From the NCBI GenBank assembly GCA_901456055.1, contig CABDWT010000004.1, positions 434,001 through 498,000 of the forward strand: DNA of 64,000 bases, read 5' to 3'. The position numbers and the translations under genes are program-made. This DNA is from Phytobacter ursingii. GTDB lineage: Bacteria; Pseudomonadota; Gammaproteobacteria; Enterobacterales; Enterobacteriaceae. Under the pieces are notes generated by a model, which searched no databases, was not told where the DNA came from, and saw only the letters and a program-made list of their open reading frames with translations. Shown here one piece after another: positions 56,066 through 64,000 of this stretch (the stretch's first letter is position 1; each line of letters opens with the position of its first letter).

Positions 56066-56294
56066 GCATGGAATTTTGAGTGAGTTTTTAGCGTTTTTTC
56101 CGTACTACCTCCTGAAGCTGCATTAGTAAAAATCCGCCCTCATGAGCGCGGCATTGATTCCACCCATAGGGGCTTACTAAAACCCTTAAAAAATAAGTCC
56201 CTGCCAGTCTTGTGAGATTAAAAATCCAAAGACAATGAGGCAGAGTTAAAACCTGTTGATGACCACGCCCGTAGGACATGGTTTTCAATCGGCA
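56066..56294. other. intergenic segment between rrn terminator and yhdZ, no gene seen
   Basis: About 230 bases with no supported gene. A minus-strand ORF of 86 codons crosses it and the yhdZ terminator, but has no recognisable similarity and its start overlaps the terminator side. A patch at 56130-56165 is G+C-rich relative to its A+T-rich surroundings and could be a relic. Confidence 0.5.
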
Positions 56295-56326
56295 ATAAAA
56301 AAGGCCATCCCTGCGGATGGCCTTTT
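56295..56326 (-). terminator. terminator of the yhdWXYZ operon
   Basis: AAAAGGCCATCC-CTGC-GGATGGCCTTTT; on the minus strand the stem runs into TTTTTTATT. It lies 19 bases beyond the yhdZ stop and is close to symmetric. Confidence 0.92.
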
Positions 56327-56344
56327 GCATTCCTGTCATTAATA

Positions 56345-57103
56345 TCAATGGATAACCTGTGATAGAAAAGCACGGGTGCGCTCAGATTTAGGATTCGCGA
56401 AAAATTCCTGTGGCGGCGCCTGTTCAACGATTTCACCGCGATCCATAAAGATCACCCGATCCGCAACGGTACGTGCAAAGCCCATTTCATGTGTTACGCA
56501 CAGCATTGTCATTCCCGATTCTGCCAGACCAATCATGGTATCCAGCACTTCCTTCACCATCTCAGGATCAAGCGCAGAGGTCGGTTCATCGAAGAGCATA
56601 ATCTTCGGTTTCATGCAGAGCGAGCGCGCGATAGCCACACGCTGCTGCTGACCACCAGAAATCTGCCCAGGGAATTTATGGGCGTGCTCAGCGATACGAA
56701 CGCGCTCCAGATAGTGCATTGCCAGCGCTTCAGCTTCCTTCTTAGGCATCTTACGCACCCAGATTGGTGCCAGCGTACAGTTCTGCAGTACCGTCAAATG
56801 CGGGAAAAGATTGAAGTGCTGGAACACCATCCCTACTTCCTGACGAACCTTTTCAATGTTACGGATATCTTCGTTTAACTCGATCCCGTCAACGACGATA
56901 CGGCCCTGCTGATGTTCTTCCAGATGGTTAATGCAACGAATGGTTGTTGATTTTCCCGAACCGGAAGGACCGCACAGTACGATACGTTCCCCTTGCTTTA
57001 CTTTGAGATTGATATCTTTCAATACATGAAACTGTCCGTACCACTTATTCACATCTTCGAGCGTAATCATCGCATCGGCAGGTTGCATAGTAATTTGACT
57101 CAT
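56345..57103 (-). CDS. yhdZ: polar amino acid ABC transporter ATPase YhdZ
   Basis: A 252-residue ABC ATPase of the general L-amino acid (AapP/GlnQ) type. Walker [11 protein letters not shown]-loop FQHFNLFPH, signature [14 protein letters not shown], Walker [13 protein letters not shown] and switch histidine in CVTHEMGF are intact. It powers uptake through YhdX/YhdY. Last gene of yhdWXYZ, seven bases after yhdY. Confidence 0.96.
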   Translation of the reverse strand: MSQITMQPADAMITLEDVNKWYGQFHVLKDINLKVKQGERIVLCGPSGSGKSTTIRCINHLEEHQQGRIVVDGIELNEDIRNIEKVRQEVGMVFQHFNLFPHLTVLQNCTLAPIWVRKMPKKEAEALAMHYLERVRIAEHAHKFPGQISGGQQQRVAIARSLCMKPKIMLFDEPTSALDPEMVKEVLDTMIGLAESGMTMLCVTHEMGFARTVADRVIFMDRGEIVEQAPPQEFFANPKSERTRAFLSQVIH

Positions 57104-57110
57104 AATTTCC

Positions 57111-58214
57111 TCAATGCGCTGAACGCCCGGTATGGAAGCGCTTCTCCAGATGTTGGCTATAGCGCGACATGCTAAAACAGAAAATCCAGTAAACTAACGC
57201 GGCAAATACATAACCTTCGGTCGACATACCGAGCCAGGCCGGATCAACCGTTGCCTGCTGGACGCTACTGAAAAGGTCAAACAGACCGATGATGATCACG
57301 AGGCTGGTATCTTTAAACAGCGCGATGATGGTATTCACCAGACCTGGAATCACCAGTTTTAATGCCTGCGGTAAAATCACCAGCCCTTGTGTTTTCCAGT
57401 ATCCCAGCGCCAGTGACTCGGCAGCTTCGTATTGCCCTTTTGGCAGAGCCTGCAAACCGCCACGCACGACTTCGGCGACGTAGGCGGACTGAAACAGAAT
57501 CACCCCGACCAGTGCACGGATCAACTTATCGATACTTGTGCCTTCCGCCATAAACAGCGGCAGCATAACCGAGGACATGAACAGTACGGTGATCAACGGT
57601 ACGCCGCGCCAGAACTCGATAAAGATCACGGACAATACACGCACCACCGGCATTTTCGAGCGACGGCCCAGCGCCAGCAATATGCCCAGAGGCAAAGCGC
57701 CAGCGATACCGACAGAGGCGATGATCAACGTCAGTGTCAACCCGCCCCATTGGCGCGTTTCCACACGATCGAGTCCCAAAAAACCACCATACATCAACCA
57801 CCACACCACAAGCGGATAGACCACAGCCCAGCAGGCGATATAGCGACCACGGCTCGGTAGCTTTTTCCAGAACATCGGTGCGATAGAAAGCAGTCCGACA
57901 ATCAGGGCGAGATTGATGCGCCAGCGTTGCTCATGCGGATAGAGGCCATACATGAACTGGCCAAAACGCTCATGAATAAATACCCAGCACGCACCTGCTT
58001 TGGTACAGTCCGCACGCGTAGAGCCTATCCAGTTCGCCTGAAAAAGAGCCCAGTTCAGTAATGGCGGGATTAACTCCCACATCAGCCACAGACAGAAGAG
58101 TGTCAGTAGCGCGTTCAACCAGCTTGAAAATAAATTTTTCTTTATCCACAGCACGATACCGCTGCTTCCTGCACGGGTCTGGCGCGTAGATTGAGACAGA
58201 ATAGCTTTTGTCAT
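57111..58214 (-). CDS. yhdY: polar amino acid ABC transporter permease YhdY
   Basis: A 367-residue permease of the HisMQ/AapM type, with an extra N-terminal membrane region and a BPD_transp_1 domain. The EAA loop with [26 protein letters not shown], which docks the ATPase, is visible. It pairs with YhdX. Confidence 0.96.
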   Translation of the reverse strand: MTKAILSQSTRQTRAGSSGIVLWIKKNLFSSWLNALLTLFCLWLMWELIPPLLNWALFQANWIGSTRADCTKAGACWVFIHERFGQFMYGLYPHEQRWRINLALIVGLLSIAPMFWKKLPSRGRYIACWAVVYPLVVWWLMYGGFLGLDRVETRQWGGLTLTLIIASVGIAGALPLGILLALGRRSKMPVVRVLSVIFIEFWRGVPLITVLFMSSVMLPLFMAEGTSIDKLIRALVGVILFQSAYVAEVVRGGLQALPKGQYEAAESLALGYWKTQGLVILPQALKLVIPGLVNTIIALFKDTSLVIIIGLFDLFSSVQQATVDPAWLGMSTEGYVFAALVYWIFCFSMSRYSQHLEKRFHTGRSAH

Positions 58215-58223
58215 CAGGTGTCC

Positions 58224-59405
58224 TTAGCGCTCAATTAATGCGATGCGGCGGTTATAGATATTCATAAGTAACGAAATCGACAGGCTGATAATCAGATAAA
58301 CCGACATGGTAATCGCGATAGTTTCGATGGCCTGGCCTGTTTGGTTGAGTACCGTACCGGCGAACAATGACACCATATCCGGATAACCAATCGCGGCTGC
58401 CAGAGACGAGTTTTTTGCAATGTTTAGATACTGGCTGGTCAGCGGTGGAATAATGACACGCAGCGCCTGCGGAATGATGACCTGACGTAATGTCACCGGA
58501 TTGGGCAAGCCAAGCGAACGTGCCGCTTCATGTTGACCGTAGGGAACAGATTGAATGCCTGAGCGGATAATCTCAGCAATGAATGCCGAGGTGTAAACCG
58601 ACAGGGCAATCGTCAGTGCGGCCAGCTCCGGAATTAACACCATGCCACCCTGGAAGTTGAAACCGCGTAAATGCGGGATGTCCCAGTGAAGCGCCGCGCC
58701 AAATACCCAATGTGCCAGCAGAGGGAGCACAATGATTAGCCCCAGTGCCGTTGGCCATGTACGACGCAGTTGGCCGGTTTTAATCTGGTGCGCTTTGTTA
58801 AAGCGATACAGACCGATGCTGATAGCCAGCGCGAAAACGATCGTGCCAATAAACGCCCACAGACCTTCACCCAGTTGAGGTGAGGGGATATAGAGTCCCC
58901 TGTTACTGAGGAAAAGCAAATCCATCGCGCCAATGGCCTGACGTGGGCCAGGTAAATTACGCAATACGGCGAAATACCAGAAGAAGATTTGCAGCAACGG
59001 GGGAATATTTCGGAACGTCTCGATATAAATGGTAGAGAGTTTGCGCAGCAGCCAGTTTTCTGAAAGACGGCAAAGCCCCAGAAAAAAGCCGATAAATGAC
59101 GCAAAAACAATACACAGCGCTGATACCAATAAGGTATTTAGCAGGCCAATGAAGAAAACGCGGCCATAAGTGTCACCCTGTTCGTAGTCGATAAGGTGCT
59201 GAACAATGCCAAATCCGGCAGCGCGGTCGAGAAAAGCAAAACCAGAGGTAATGCCGCGACTGTTCAGGTTGGTAATAGTATTGTGTATCAAATAGATCGC
59301 GATGCCGATAACAGCAAGAATAGCGATAATTTGAAACAGCCAGGCACGAACCGCAGGGTTTGAAAAGGAGAGCGATCCTTTAACGGTTGGGCGGCGTTGG
59401 GACAT
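58224..59405 (-). CDS. yhdX: polar amino acid ABC transporter permease YhdX
   Basis: A 393-residue AapQ-type permease, the same length as E. coli with the MSQRRPTVKGS start at 59405; the open frame to 59447 would add 14 residues. EAA loop: QHEAARSLGLPNPVTLRQVI. It follows yhdW after a 70-base gap with a hairpin. Confidence 0.95.
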   Translation of the reverse strand: MSQRRPTVKGSLSFSNPAVRAWLFQIIAILAVIGIAIYLIHNTITNLNSRGITSGFAFLDRAAGFGIVQHLIDYEQGDTYGRVFFIGLLNTLLVSALCIVFASFIGFFLGLCRLSENWLLRKLSTIYIETFRNIPPLLQIFFWYFAVLRNLPGPRQAIGAMDLLFLSNRGLYIPSPQLGEGLWAFIGTIVFALAISIGLYRFNKAHQIKTGQLRRTWPTALGLIIVLPLLAHWVFGAALHWDIPHLRGFNFQGGMVLIPELAALTIALSVYTSAFIAEIIRSGIQSVPYGQHEAARSLGLPNPVTLRQVIIPQALRVIIPPLTSQYLNIAKNSSLAAAIGYPDMVSLFAGTVLNQTGQAIETIAITMSVYLIISLSISLLMNIYNRRIALIER

Positions 59406-59436
59406 AAGAAAACCTCGGTAACCATGACTCTGGAGT

Positions 59437-59458
59437 GGGCGCCGCATGTGCAGCGCCC
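59437..59458 (-). other. hairpin between yhdW and yhdX
   Basis: GGGCGC (59437-59442) pairs with GCGCCC (59453-59458), with an inner GCA/TGC pair set. It has no T-run. A stem here commonly protects the 3' end of the binding-protein message so that the solute-binding protein is made in excess over the permease. Confidence 0.65.
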
Positions 59459-59475
59459 GTTACAGCGCTTACGTC

Positions 59476-60501
59476 TTAACGTACTGGCGGAGCGTATTGA
59501 ATACCGCCGTTGTTCCAGAGATTGTTCTGGCCACGTTTGATTTTCAGCGCGCTGTCAGCACCGACGTTACGCTCGAAAATTTCAGAGTAGTTGCCCACTT
59601 TCTTGATGATGTTGTAGGCCCATTTGTTGTCGAGTTTCAGGTCCTTACCAAAATCACCTTCGGTACCCAGCAAGTGCGCCATGTCTGGCGTTGCCGGTTT
59701 AGCCGCTTTCTCGTCAACGTTTTTCGAGTTGATGCCCATCTCTTCTGCGTTCAGCATTGCAAACAGCGTCCAGCGAACAATGGAGAACCAGTCTTCATCA
59801 CCGCGACGAACGACCGGGCCCAGCGGCTCTTTGGAGATGACTTCTGGCAGAACGATCCATTCAGCCGGGTTGCTCAGCTTAATGCGCAGCGCGTACAACT
59901 GGGACTGGTCAGATGCCAGCGTATCGCAACGACCGGATTCCAGCGCTTTTGCGGATTCATCAGAGCGATCAAAGGTTACCGGCGTGTATTTCATATTGTT
60001 GGATTTAAAGTAATCCGCCACGTTGAGCTCGGTATCGGTACCCGCCTGAATACATACGGTTGCGCCGTCCAGCTCTTTGGCGCTTTTCAGGCCAGCTTTG
60101 TTGTGGGTCAGGAAGCCGATACCGTCGTAATAGGTTACGCCAGTAAAGGACATACCCATGCCCGCGTCACGTGAAGAGGTCCAGGTCGTATTACGGGAAA
60201 GAATATCGACCTCGCCGGATTGCAGCGCAGTGAAACGCTCTTTAGCGGTCAGCGGGGTATATTTCACTTTCGTGTCATCGCCAAATACGGCAGCAGCAAC
60301 GCCACGGCACACATCTACATCTATACCGGTAAATTTACCGTTTGCATCCGCGTAAGAGAAGCCAGGGAGACCGTCACTGATACCGCACTGTACAAAGCCT
60401 TTCTTCTTAACGGCATCCAGCGTTGTGCCAGCATGGGCTTGATTAGCAACGGCAAACAGCACGCCGGCAGCTGCCAGGCTGGCAATCATCATCTTTTTCA
60501 T
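59476..60501 (-). CDS. yhdW: polar amino acid ABC transporter substrate-binding protein YhdW
   Basis: A 341-residue periplasmic protein of the AapJ family with a signal peptide (MKKMMIASLAAAGVLFAVANQAHA). The SBP_bac_3 fold shows GFVQCGISDGLPGFSYAD and FTGIDVDVCRGVAAAVFGD. Ligand is probably a polar or acidic amino acid, by family. First gene of yhdWXYZ; a sigma-54 promoter lies upstream. Confidence 0.96.
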   Translation of the reverse strand: MKKMMIASLAAAGVLFAVANQAHAGTTLDAVKKKGFVQCGISDGLPGFSYADANGKFTGIDVDVCRGVAAAVFGDDTKVKYTPLTAKERFTALQSGEVDILSRNTTWTSSRDAGMGMSFTGVTYYDGIGFLTHNKAGLKSAKELDGATVCIQAGTDTELNVADYFKSNNMKYTPVTFDRSDESAKALESGRCDTLASDQSQLYALRIKLSNPAEWIVLPEVISKEPLGPVVRRGDEDWFSIVRWTLFAMLNAEEMGINSKNVDEKAAKPATPDMAHLLGTEGDFGKDLKLDNKWAYNIIKKVGNYSEIFERNVGADSALKIKRGQNNLWNNGGIQYAPPVR

Positions 60502-60593
60502 AATGCATCCTGTGTGGCGAAAAAAATTATCGTTATATGAAGGCGTCCGGGAAACGCCTTAAACCTGTCTGTGGCTTTGGCCATACTCTTTAA

Positions 60594-60609
60594 AGCAAAG
60601 GTAGTGCCA
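60594..60609 (-). promoter_or_regulatory. sigma-54 promoter of yhdWXYZ
   Basis: On the minus strand TGGCAC-TACCT-TTGCT matches the consensus TGGCACG-N4-TTGCW at all but one defined position (T for G at position 7), with correct GG-GC spacing. It predicts a start near 60583 and a leader of about 80 bases. Confidence 0.8.
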
Positions 60610-60682
60610 GTTTTTGCGAACGCGGAAAAATGCGAGCCGTGAGCGCAATATGGAGAGTGTAGACAGGAAAAAATAACCTCAA

Positions 60683-60700
60683 CGCCCTGCTATGGTGCAA
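60683..60700. promoter_or_regulatory. NtrC-binding site, putative
   Basis: CGCCCTGCTATGGTGCAA resembles the NtrC site TGCACTAWWWTGGTGCAA, with one half (TGGTGCAA) exact. It is about 108 bases upstream of the predicted sigma-54 start, a normal enhancer distance. Confidence 0.5.
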
Positions 60701-60940
60701 AATTACAACCTGCGCCACAAAACAGAGCAAAAAACTTTCACTTAGCCAATTCTGCTAACAAGTAAGTTTCCTGGGGTAATATAAGCAAGGTAGTTAAACG
60801 TATTACTTTGTGAATCTCGTCACGAGCACAGAGGAAATAATTAAAAATGTGGTGGGAAATCATGCAAAACGGCAGAATTATTTAAATGATTTGCTCATTT
60901 TTGATGCTAAAAATTTACGCCGATAAATAAACATGCACTG

Positions 60941-60973
60941 TAATAAAGCAAAGCGCGGCATCGCCGCGCTTTG
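60941..60973 (-). terminator. terminator of yhdV
   Basis: On the minus strand AAAGCGCGGC-GAT-GCCGCGCTTT forms a ten-bp stem followed by GCTTTATTA. Seven bases after the yhdV stop. Confidence 0.88.
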
Positions 60974-60979
60974 GACCCA

Positions 60980-61201
60980 TTATTTCGTTAACGCGACGAT
61001 ACCCAGCGTTAACCCTGCCAATGCTGCAGCCCCTCCGGCAATCGCACCTGCGGTTTCCCAGTTATCCTGAGTGGTTCCTTTTACGCAGGTATTGGTATGG
61101 ACCAGACGGCCCTGGTCGTCATATACAGGGACGCAAGGAGAGTCGTGCGCACAGCCTGCCAGGGTAGCAGTAAGCAGAACAACGGAAATTAATCTTTTCA
61201 T
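60980..61201 (-). CDS. yhdV: small lipoprotein YhdV
   Basis: A 73-residue lipoprotein. The signal peptide MKRLISVVLLTATLAGC ends in lipobox LAGC (Cys17). A glycine/alanine-rich segment near the C-terminus (GAIAGGAAALAGLTLGIVAL) could insert in a membrane. Function unknown. In E. coli it follows acrF; here acrEF is absent. Confidence 0.93.
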   Translation of the reverse strand: MKRLISVVLLTATLAGCAHDSPCVPVYDDQGRLVHTNTCVKGTTQDNWETAGAIAGGAAALAGLTLGIVALTK

Positions 61202-61568
61202 GATGTTACCTCTAAATAGTCCCGATCCCCGATATCAAATAACGACACCAGCGCAGAATCGATACGCTATTTTAACATCGCGAAGATTAAGAATGCCCCG
61301 TTCAATAATCTCAAAGTATGAGCAGTGTAAACATCATGGAGAGAATCATGATATTCCATCAAATAGTGCAGAAAAAATGGAAGTACAAAAAAGCTGTGAG
61401 GTATTGATAAGGGAATATAAAGATTTCAGGTTCGTTATTTGTGGCGAGCCAATGATTTTAATAAAGATAATGTAAATAGCACTAACAGAAAAGAGTAAAA
61501 AAGACTGACAGGTGCTTCGATAAAAGGGTGTAACACTGAACACCCTTACTTATCTATTCTATTGATAT
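61202..61568. other. 367-base A+T-rich gap, no supported gene
   Basis: The gap between yhdV and the cyclic-di-GMP gene. A plus-strand frame at 61377-61475 could encode 32 residues (MEVQKSCEV...) but lacks a ribosome binding site. No promoter for yhdV is obvious beyond A+T-rich sequence near 61250. No terminator for the 61569 gene is evident. Confidence 0.5.
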
Positions 61569-63647
61569 TTAACAAACAGGTTCCTGCTGGCACAAGGTAT
61601 TTCCCTGGGAACTGATAATTTCAGGCGTGACCGGGCGACCGAGAAGATAGCCTTGTAAGGTATTGCACCCCAGTTCAGTCAAAAAGGCCTGCTGTTCTGC
61701 GGTTTCGACCCCTTCTGCCACCACTTTCAGATTTAACGTTTTCGCCAGCGCAATAATAGCCGAGACGATAGTCGCGTCGTCGCCATCGCTGCTGAGTTCT
61801 CTGACAAAAGCGCGATCAATCTTCAGTTCGCATGCGGGAAGCCGCTTGAGATAGAGCAAGCTGGAATAGCCGGTGCCAAAATCGTCAATAGATGCCTGCA
61901 CGCCTGCATCGGTCAGTTCCGTCAGGACGCGAACGCTCTCGTCAGGGTTAGTCATCGCCGTGGTCTCGGTGACCTCCAGGATCAGCGTGTCAGGCGGCAC
62001 CCCATGCTTTTGCAGGCTATCCATGATGGTCTGAACCAGAGACGGCTGTTCAAATTGCAATGTTGATAAGTTGACCGCTACCGACCAGTCGATATTACCC
62101 TGTTTACGCCATTCGCTTAACTGCCGGCACGCTTCATCAATGACCCAGTTTCCGAGTGGCACAATCAGGCCGGTCTTCTCTGCCAGGGGTAAAAAGACAT
62201 CCGGAGAGAGCATCCCTCGTTTGGGATGCTGCCAGCGAAGCAGGGCTTCAAAGCCAATAATTGGTCCTGCCGGCGCCTGGAATTTGGGCTGATAAACCAG
62301 GCGGAATTCTTTACGTTCCGTTGCCAGCCACAGGTCGTTCATCAGTTGTAGCTGCGTTTGCGCCAGGGTGTTCATAGAGGGCTGGAAGAAGTGATAGCCG
62401 TTTCGCCCCATATGTTTGGTGTGATACATCGCGGCGTCCGCGTTAAACATCAGCTCACGCTCATTTTTACCATCATGTGGATAGAGTGCAATGCCAACGC
62501 TCAGGGTGACCATCATGTCATAGGGATCGATATTAAATGGCTTGTCGATAACGCGCACCAGCGAGCCTGCAAGCGCCGCTGCCTCATCCGGGGCGCTTAC
62601 GTCAGTCAGCAGGACGAACTCGTCACCGCCCATACGAGCCAGCGTGTATTGTCCGTTGAGCTGCTGCTTGAGACGTTCAGTGACGGCAACCAGCAATTTA
62701 TCGCCCACATCGTGCCCATAGGCGTCGTTAACAGTTTTAAAGCCGTCCAGGTCCATAAACATCAGAGCAAAGAAGGACCCTTCACGTCTGGCTTTATGTA
62801 TCGCCTGATCCAGACGGTCTTCCAGCAGTACGCGGTTAGGCAGGCGAGTCAGGGTATCGTGTAGCGCCAGTTGGGCAAGTTCGCGGTTCGCTTCCGCCAG
62901 TGAAGAAGCCAACTGAGATGTTCGCGCCTGCAGGCGCGCGTCCAGCATGGAAACGAGTAGGGTGATGCCTAGGATAGAAAATGCCACGACGCTTACCAGT
63001 ACGGCCAGCCAGTTGCCGTTAACACCATGGTGACTCATTGGTTCCTGGTCAGGAAATTTCGCGGCCATCATGCCGCTATAATGCATACCGGCAATGGCAA
63101 GCCCCATCAAAATGGCCGCGCCAAAGCGCATTAACGCCACCTGAGCGGCTTCATGACGAAGACGGAATGTCAGCCATAGCGCGGCAAAAGAGGCGGTTAG
63201 CGCAATGATGACCGAGATGGCGACCCAGAACATATCCCAGATAATGGCGGGTTCCACTTTCAGCGCTGCCATGCCGGTATAGTGCATGGCAACGATCCCC
63301 ATACCCATCACAAAGGAACCGGGCAGAAGATGCAGCATTGTCAGTTCATTATCGCTGACTAACCAGAGTGCGAACCATGAGGCGCTGATGGCGATGAGCA
63401 TGGAGATCGCCGTCAATAACGGGTCATAGCTCAGGTGCATTGAGATATCCATCGCCAGCATGCCGATAAAATGCATGGCCCAAATACCAATGCCCATTGC
63501 GACCCCGCCGCCCGTCAACCACACCCATGAGGAAGACCCTGAGCTGGTGGACACACGACCTGCCATATTTAGCGCAGTATAGGAAGCCAGAATGGCGACA
63601 ATAAAAGAAACAACAACAAGGATTTGGTCGTATTGGCTAACCAGCAT
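61569..63647 (-). CDS. membrane MHYT-GGDEF-EAL cyclic-di-GMP protein
   Basis: A 692-residue protein. The N-terminal MHYT sensor has seven membrane segments and three copies of the motif (MHFIGM 58, MHYTGM 121, MHYSGM 188), thought to bind a metal and sense a diatomic gas. A GGDEF domain follows with an exact GGDEF at 340-344 and no RxxD inhibitory site just before it. Then comes an EAL domain with EAL at 467-469, DDFGTGYSSL, LKIDR and AEGVET, so phosphodiesterase residues look intact. It may make or break cyclic-di-GMP; which dominates cannot be told from sequence. Confidence 0.93.
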   Translation of the reverse strand: MLVSQYDQILVVVSFIVAILASYTALNMAGRVSTSSGSSSWVWLTGGGVAMGIGIWAMHFIGMLAMDISMHLSYDPLLTAISMLIAISASWFALWLVSDNELTMLHLLPGSFVMGMGIVAMHYTGMAALKVEPAIIWDMFWVAISVIIALTASFAALWLTFRLRHEAAQVALMRFGAAILMGLAIAGMHYSGMMAAKFPDQEPMSHHGVNGNWLAVLVSVVAFSILGITLLVSMLDARLQARTSQLASSLAEANRELAQLALHDTLTRLPNRVLLEDRLDQAIHKARREGSFFALMFMDLDGFKTVNDAYGHDVGDKLLVAVTERLKQQLNGQYTLARMGGDEFVLLTDVSAPDEAAALAGSLVRVIDKPFNIDPYDMMVTLSVGIALYPHDGKNERELMFNADAAMYHTKHMGRNGYHFFQPSMNTLAQTQLQLMNDLWLATERKEFRLVYQPKFQAPAGPIIGFEALLRWQHPKRGMLSPDVFLPLAEKTGLIVPLGNWVIDEACRQLSEWRKQGNIDWSVAVNLSTLQFEQPSLVQTIMDSLQKHGVPPDTLILEVTETTAMTNPDESVRVLTELTDAGVQASIDDFGTGYSSLLYLKRLPACELKIDRAFVRELSSDGDDATIVSAIIALAKTLNLKVVAEGVETAEQQAFLTELGCNTLQGYLLGRPVTPEIISSQGNTLCQQEPVC

Positions 63648-63788
63648 TATGTCATCAACTCATTCACAAAAGGTCTTATGCGTAACTACACTTGAGAAGA
63701 CAAAAAAGAGGGTGACATGATCACTGCAAATGGACGACTCAAAGCGGTTTCTCTGCTTGCACGAAGCAAGAGGCCGGGCGGGAAAAAG
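63648..63788. other. upstream region of the MHYT-GGDEF-EAL gene
   Basis: A 141-base gap after yhdU on the same strand. The ATG at 63647 is preceded by a weak ribosome binding site (GAGTTGATGAC). A stem GCTTGC-ACGA-AGCAAG at about 63755-63770 could be an upstream terminator-like hairpin, but no T-run follows on the minus strand. Confidence 0.4.
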
Positions 63789-63953
63789 CTAATTTAAATC
63801 AGCACAGTTCACCAGCTTGAGAGGATTGACGGAATCCATGTTTCGGCATTTATCTACCTCTGTTGTCAGGAATTCGATCCACTGCATGATCAATGCATCC
63901 AGCAACAGGACAGAAAGGGCAAAAATAACCAGCCAAAAATACTTTCGAATCAT
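63789..63953 (-). CDS. yhdU: small membrane protein YhdU
   Basis: A 54-residue protein (MIRKYFWLVIFALSVLLLDA...). One N-terminal membrane segment (about 5-22) is followed by a short soluble part with two cysteines (DKCRNMDSVNPLKLVNC). It closely resembles E. coli YhdU (about 60 residues), which also sits near this locus. Function unknown. Confidence 0.85.
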   Translation of the reverse strand: MIRKYFWLVIFALSVLLLDALIMQWIEFLTTEVDKCRNMDSVNPLKLVNCADLN

Positions 63954-64000
63954 CCCGCATATCCTTTTCGTGCAACCATTCGTTGGGAATATACACGAAA

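Larger units (their letters stand above)
60502..60940 (-). promoter_or_regulatory. yhdW upstream control region
   Basis: A 439-base, A+T-rich region without genes. It contains a sigma-54 promoter (60594-60609), an NtrC-like site (60683-60700) and, further up, A+T tracts that could aid DNA bending. This fits nitrogen-starvation control of the amino acid transporter. Confidence 0.7.

Noticed and set aside
56088-56348. An 86-codon minus-strand frame after yhdZ
   Set aside because: It begins across the yhdZ stop and its intrinsic terminator, has no ribosome binding site and no recognisable family. Kept only as part of the unexplained segment.
61071-61475. A 134-codon plus-strand frame over yhdV and the gap
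   Set aside because: Its first half is antisense to yhdV; only the last 32 codons could be independent, and they lack a ribosome binding site.

Overview
The window is chromosomal DNA of an Enterobacteriaceae species close to Escherichia, Salmonella and Citrobacter. Gene order follows the E. coli prkB-to-yhdU stretch almost gene for gene: ribosomal str, S10, spc and alpha operons, the zntR-mscL-trkA-fmt-def block, an rrnD-type rRNA operon, then yhdWXYZ. The malonate genes and the 16S sequence suggest a malonate-using genus such as Citrobacter. That is inference; I do not assign a species.

Layout. 1-1509: prkB (partial), yheU, yheT. 1609-11114: an accessory block lying between yheT and yheS, neighbours in E. 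coli. It holds two exported proteins of unknown role and, divergent from them, a complete malonate decarboxylase operon mdcABCDEFGH with its LysR-type regulator mdcR convergent at the far end. 11133-18000: yheS, the glutathione-gated K+ efflux pair kefG-kefB, yheV, slyD, slyX, fkpA. 18086-19848: yheO-tusDCB (2-thiouridine sulfur relay). 19972-24370: str operon rpsL-rpsG-fusA-tufA. 24553-25763: bfd-bfr iron storage and an orphan prepilin peptidase. 26132-31088: S10 operon. 31250-36780: spc operon with secY. 36927-39784: alpha operon with rpoA. 39892-50173: yhdN-zntR, arfA/mscL, trkA-rsmB-fmt-def, dprA-smg-yrdD-tsaC-aroE-yrdB, yrdA. 50646-56018: rRNA operon 16S - tRNA-Glu - 23S - 5S - tRNA-Thr - 5S. 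56345-60501: yhdWXYZ polar amino acid ABC transporter. 60980-63953: lipoprotein yhdV, an MHYT-GGDEF-EAL cyclic-di-GMP protein where E. coli has acrEF, and yhdU.

How genes work together. MdcF imports malonate. MdcB and MdcG make and attach the prosthetic group of MdcC, MdcH primes it, MdcA exchanges acetyl for malonyl, and MdcD/MdcE decarboxylate, giving acetate and CO2. The ribosomal operons carry their known autoregulatory sites (S7, L4, S8, S4).

The most interesting non-coding signals are: a pair of mutually exclusive hairpins in the yheO-tus leader, one of which would bury the ribosome binding site and looks like a terminator; a sigma-54 promoter with an NtrC-like site upstream of yhdW; a CRP-like site in the mdc control region; and two 5S rRNA copies that differ by one compensatory base pair. 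I see no CRISPR array, insertion sequence or prophage, and no clearly novel multi-gene system. The nearest candidate is the pair of exported proteins next to the mdc operon.
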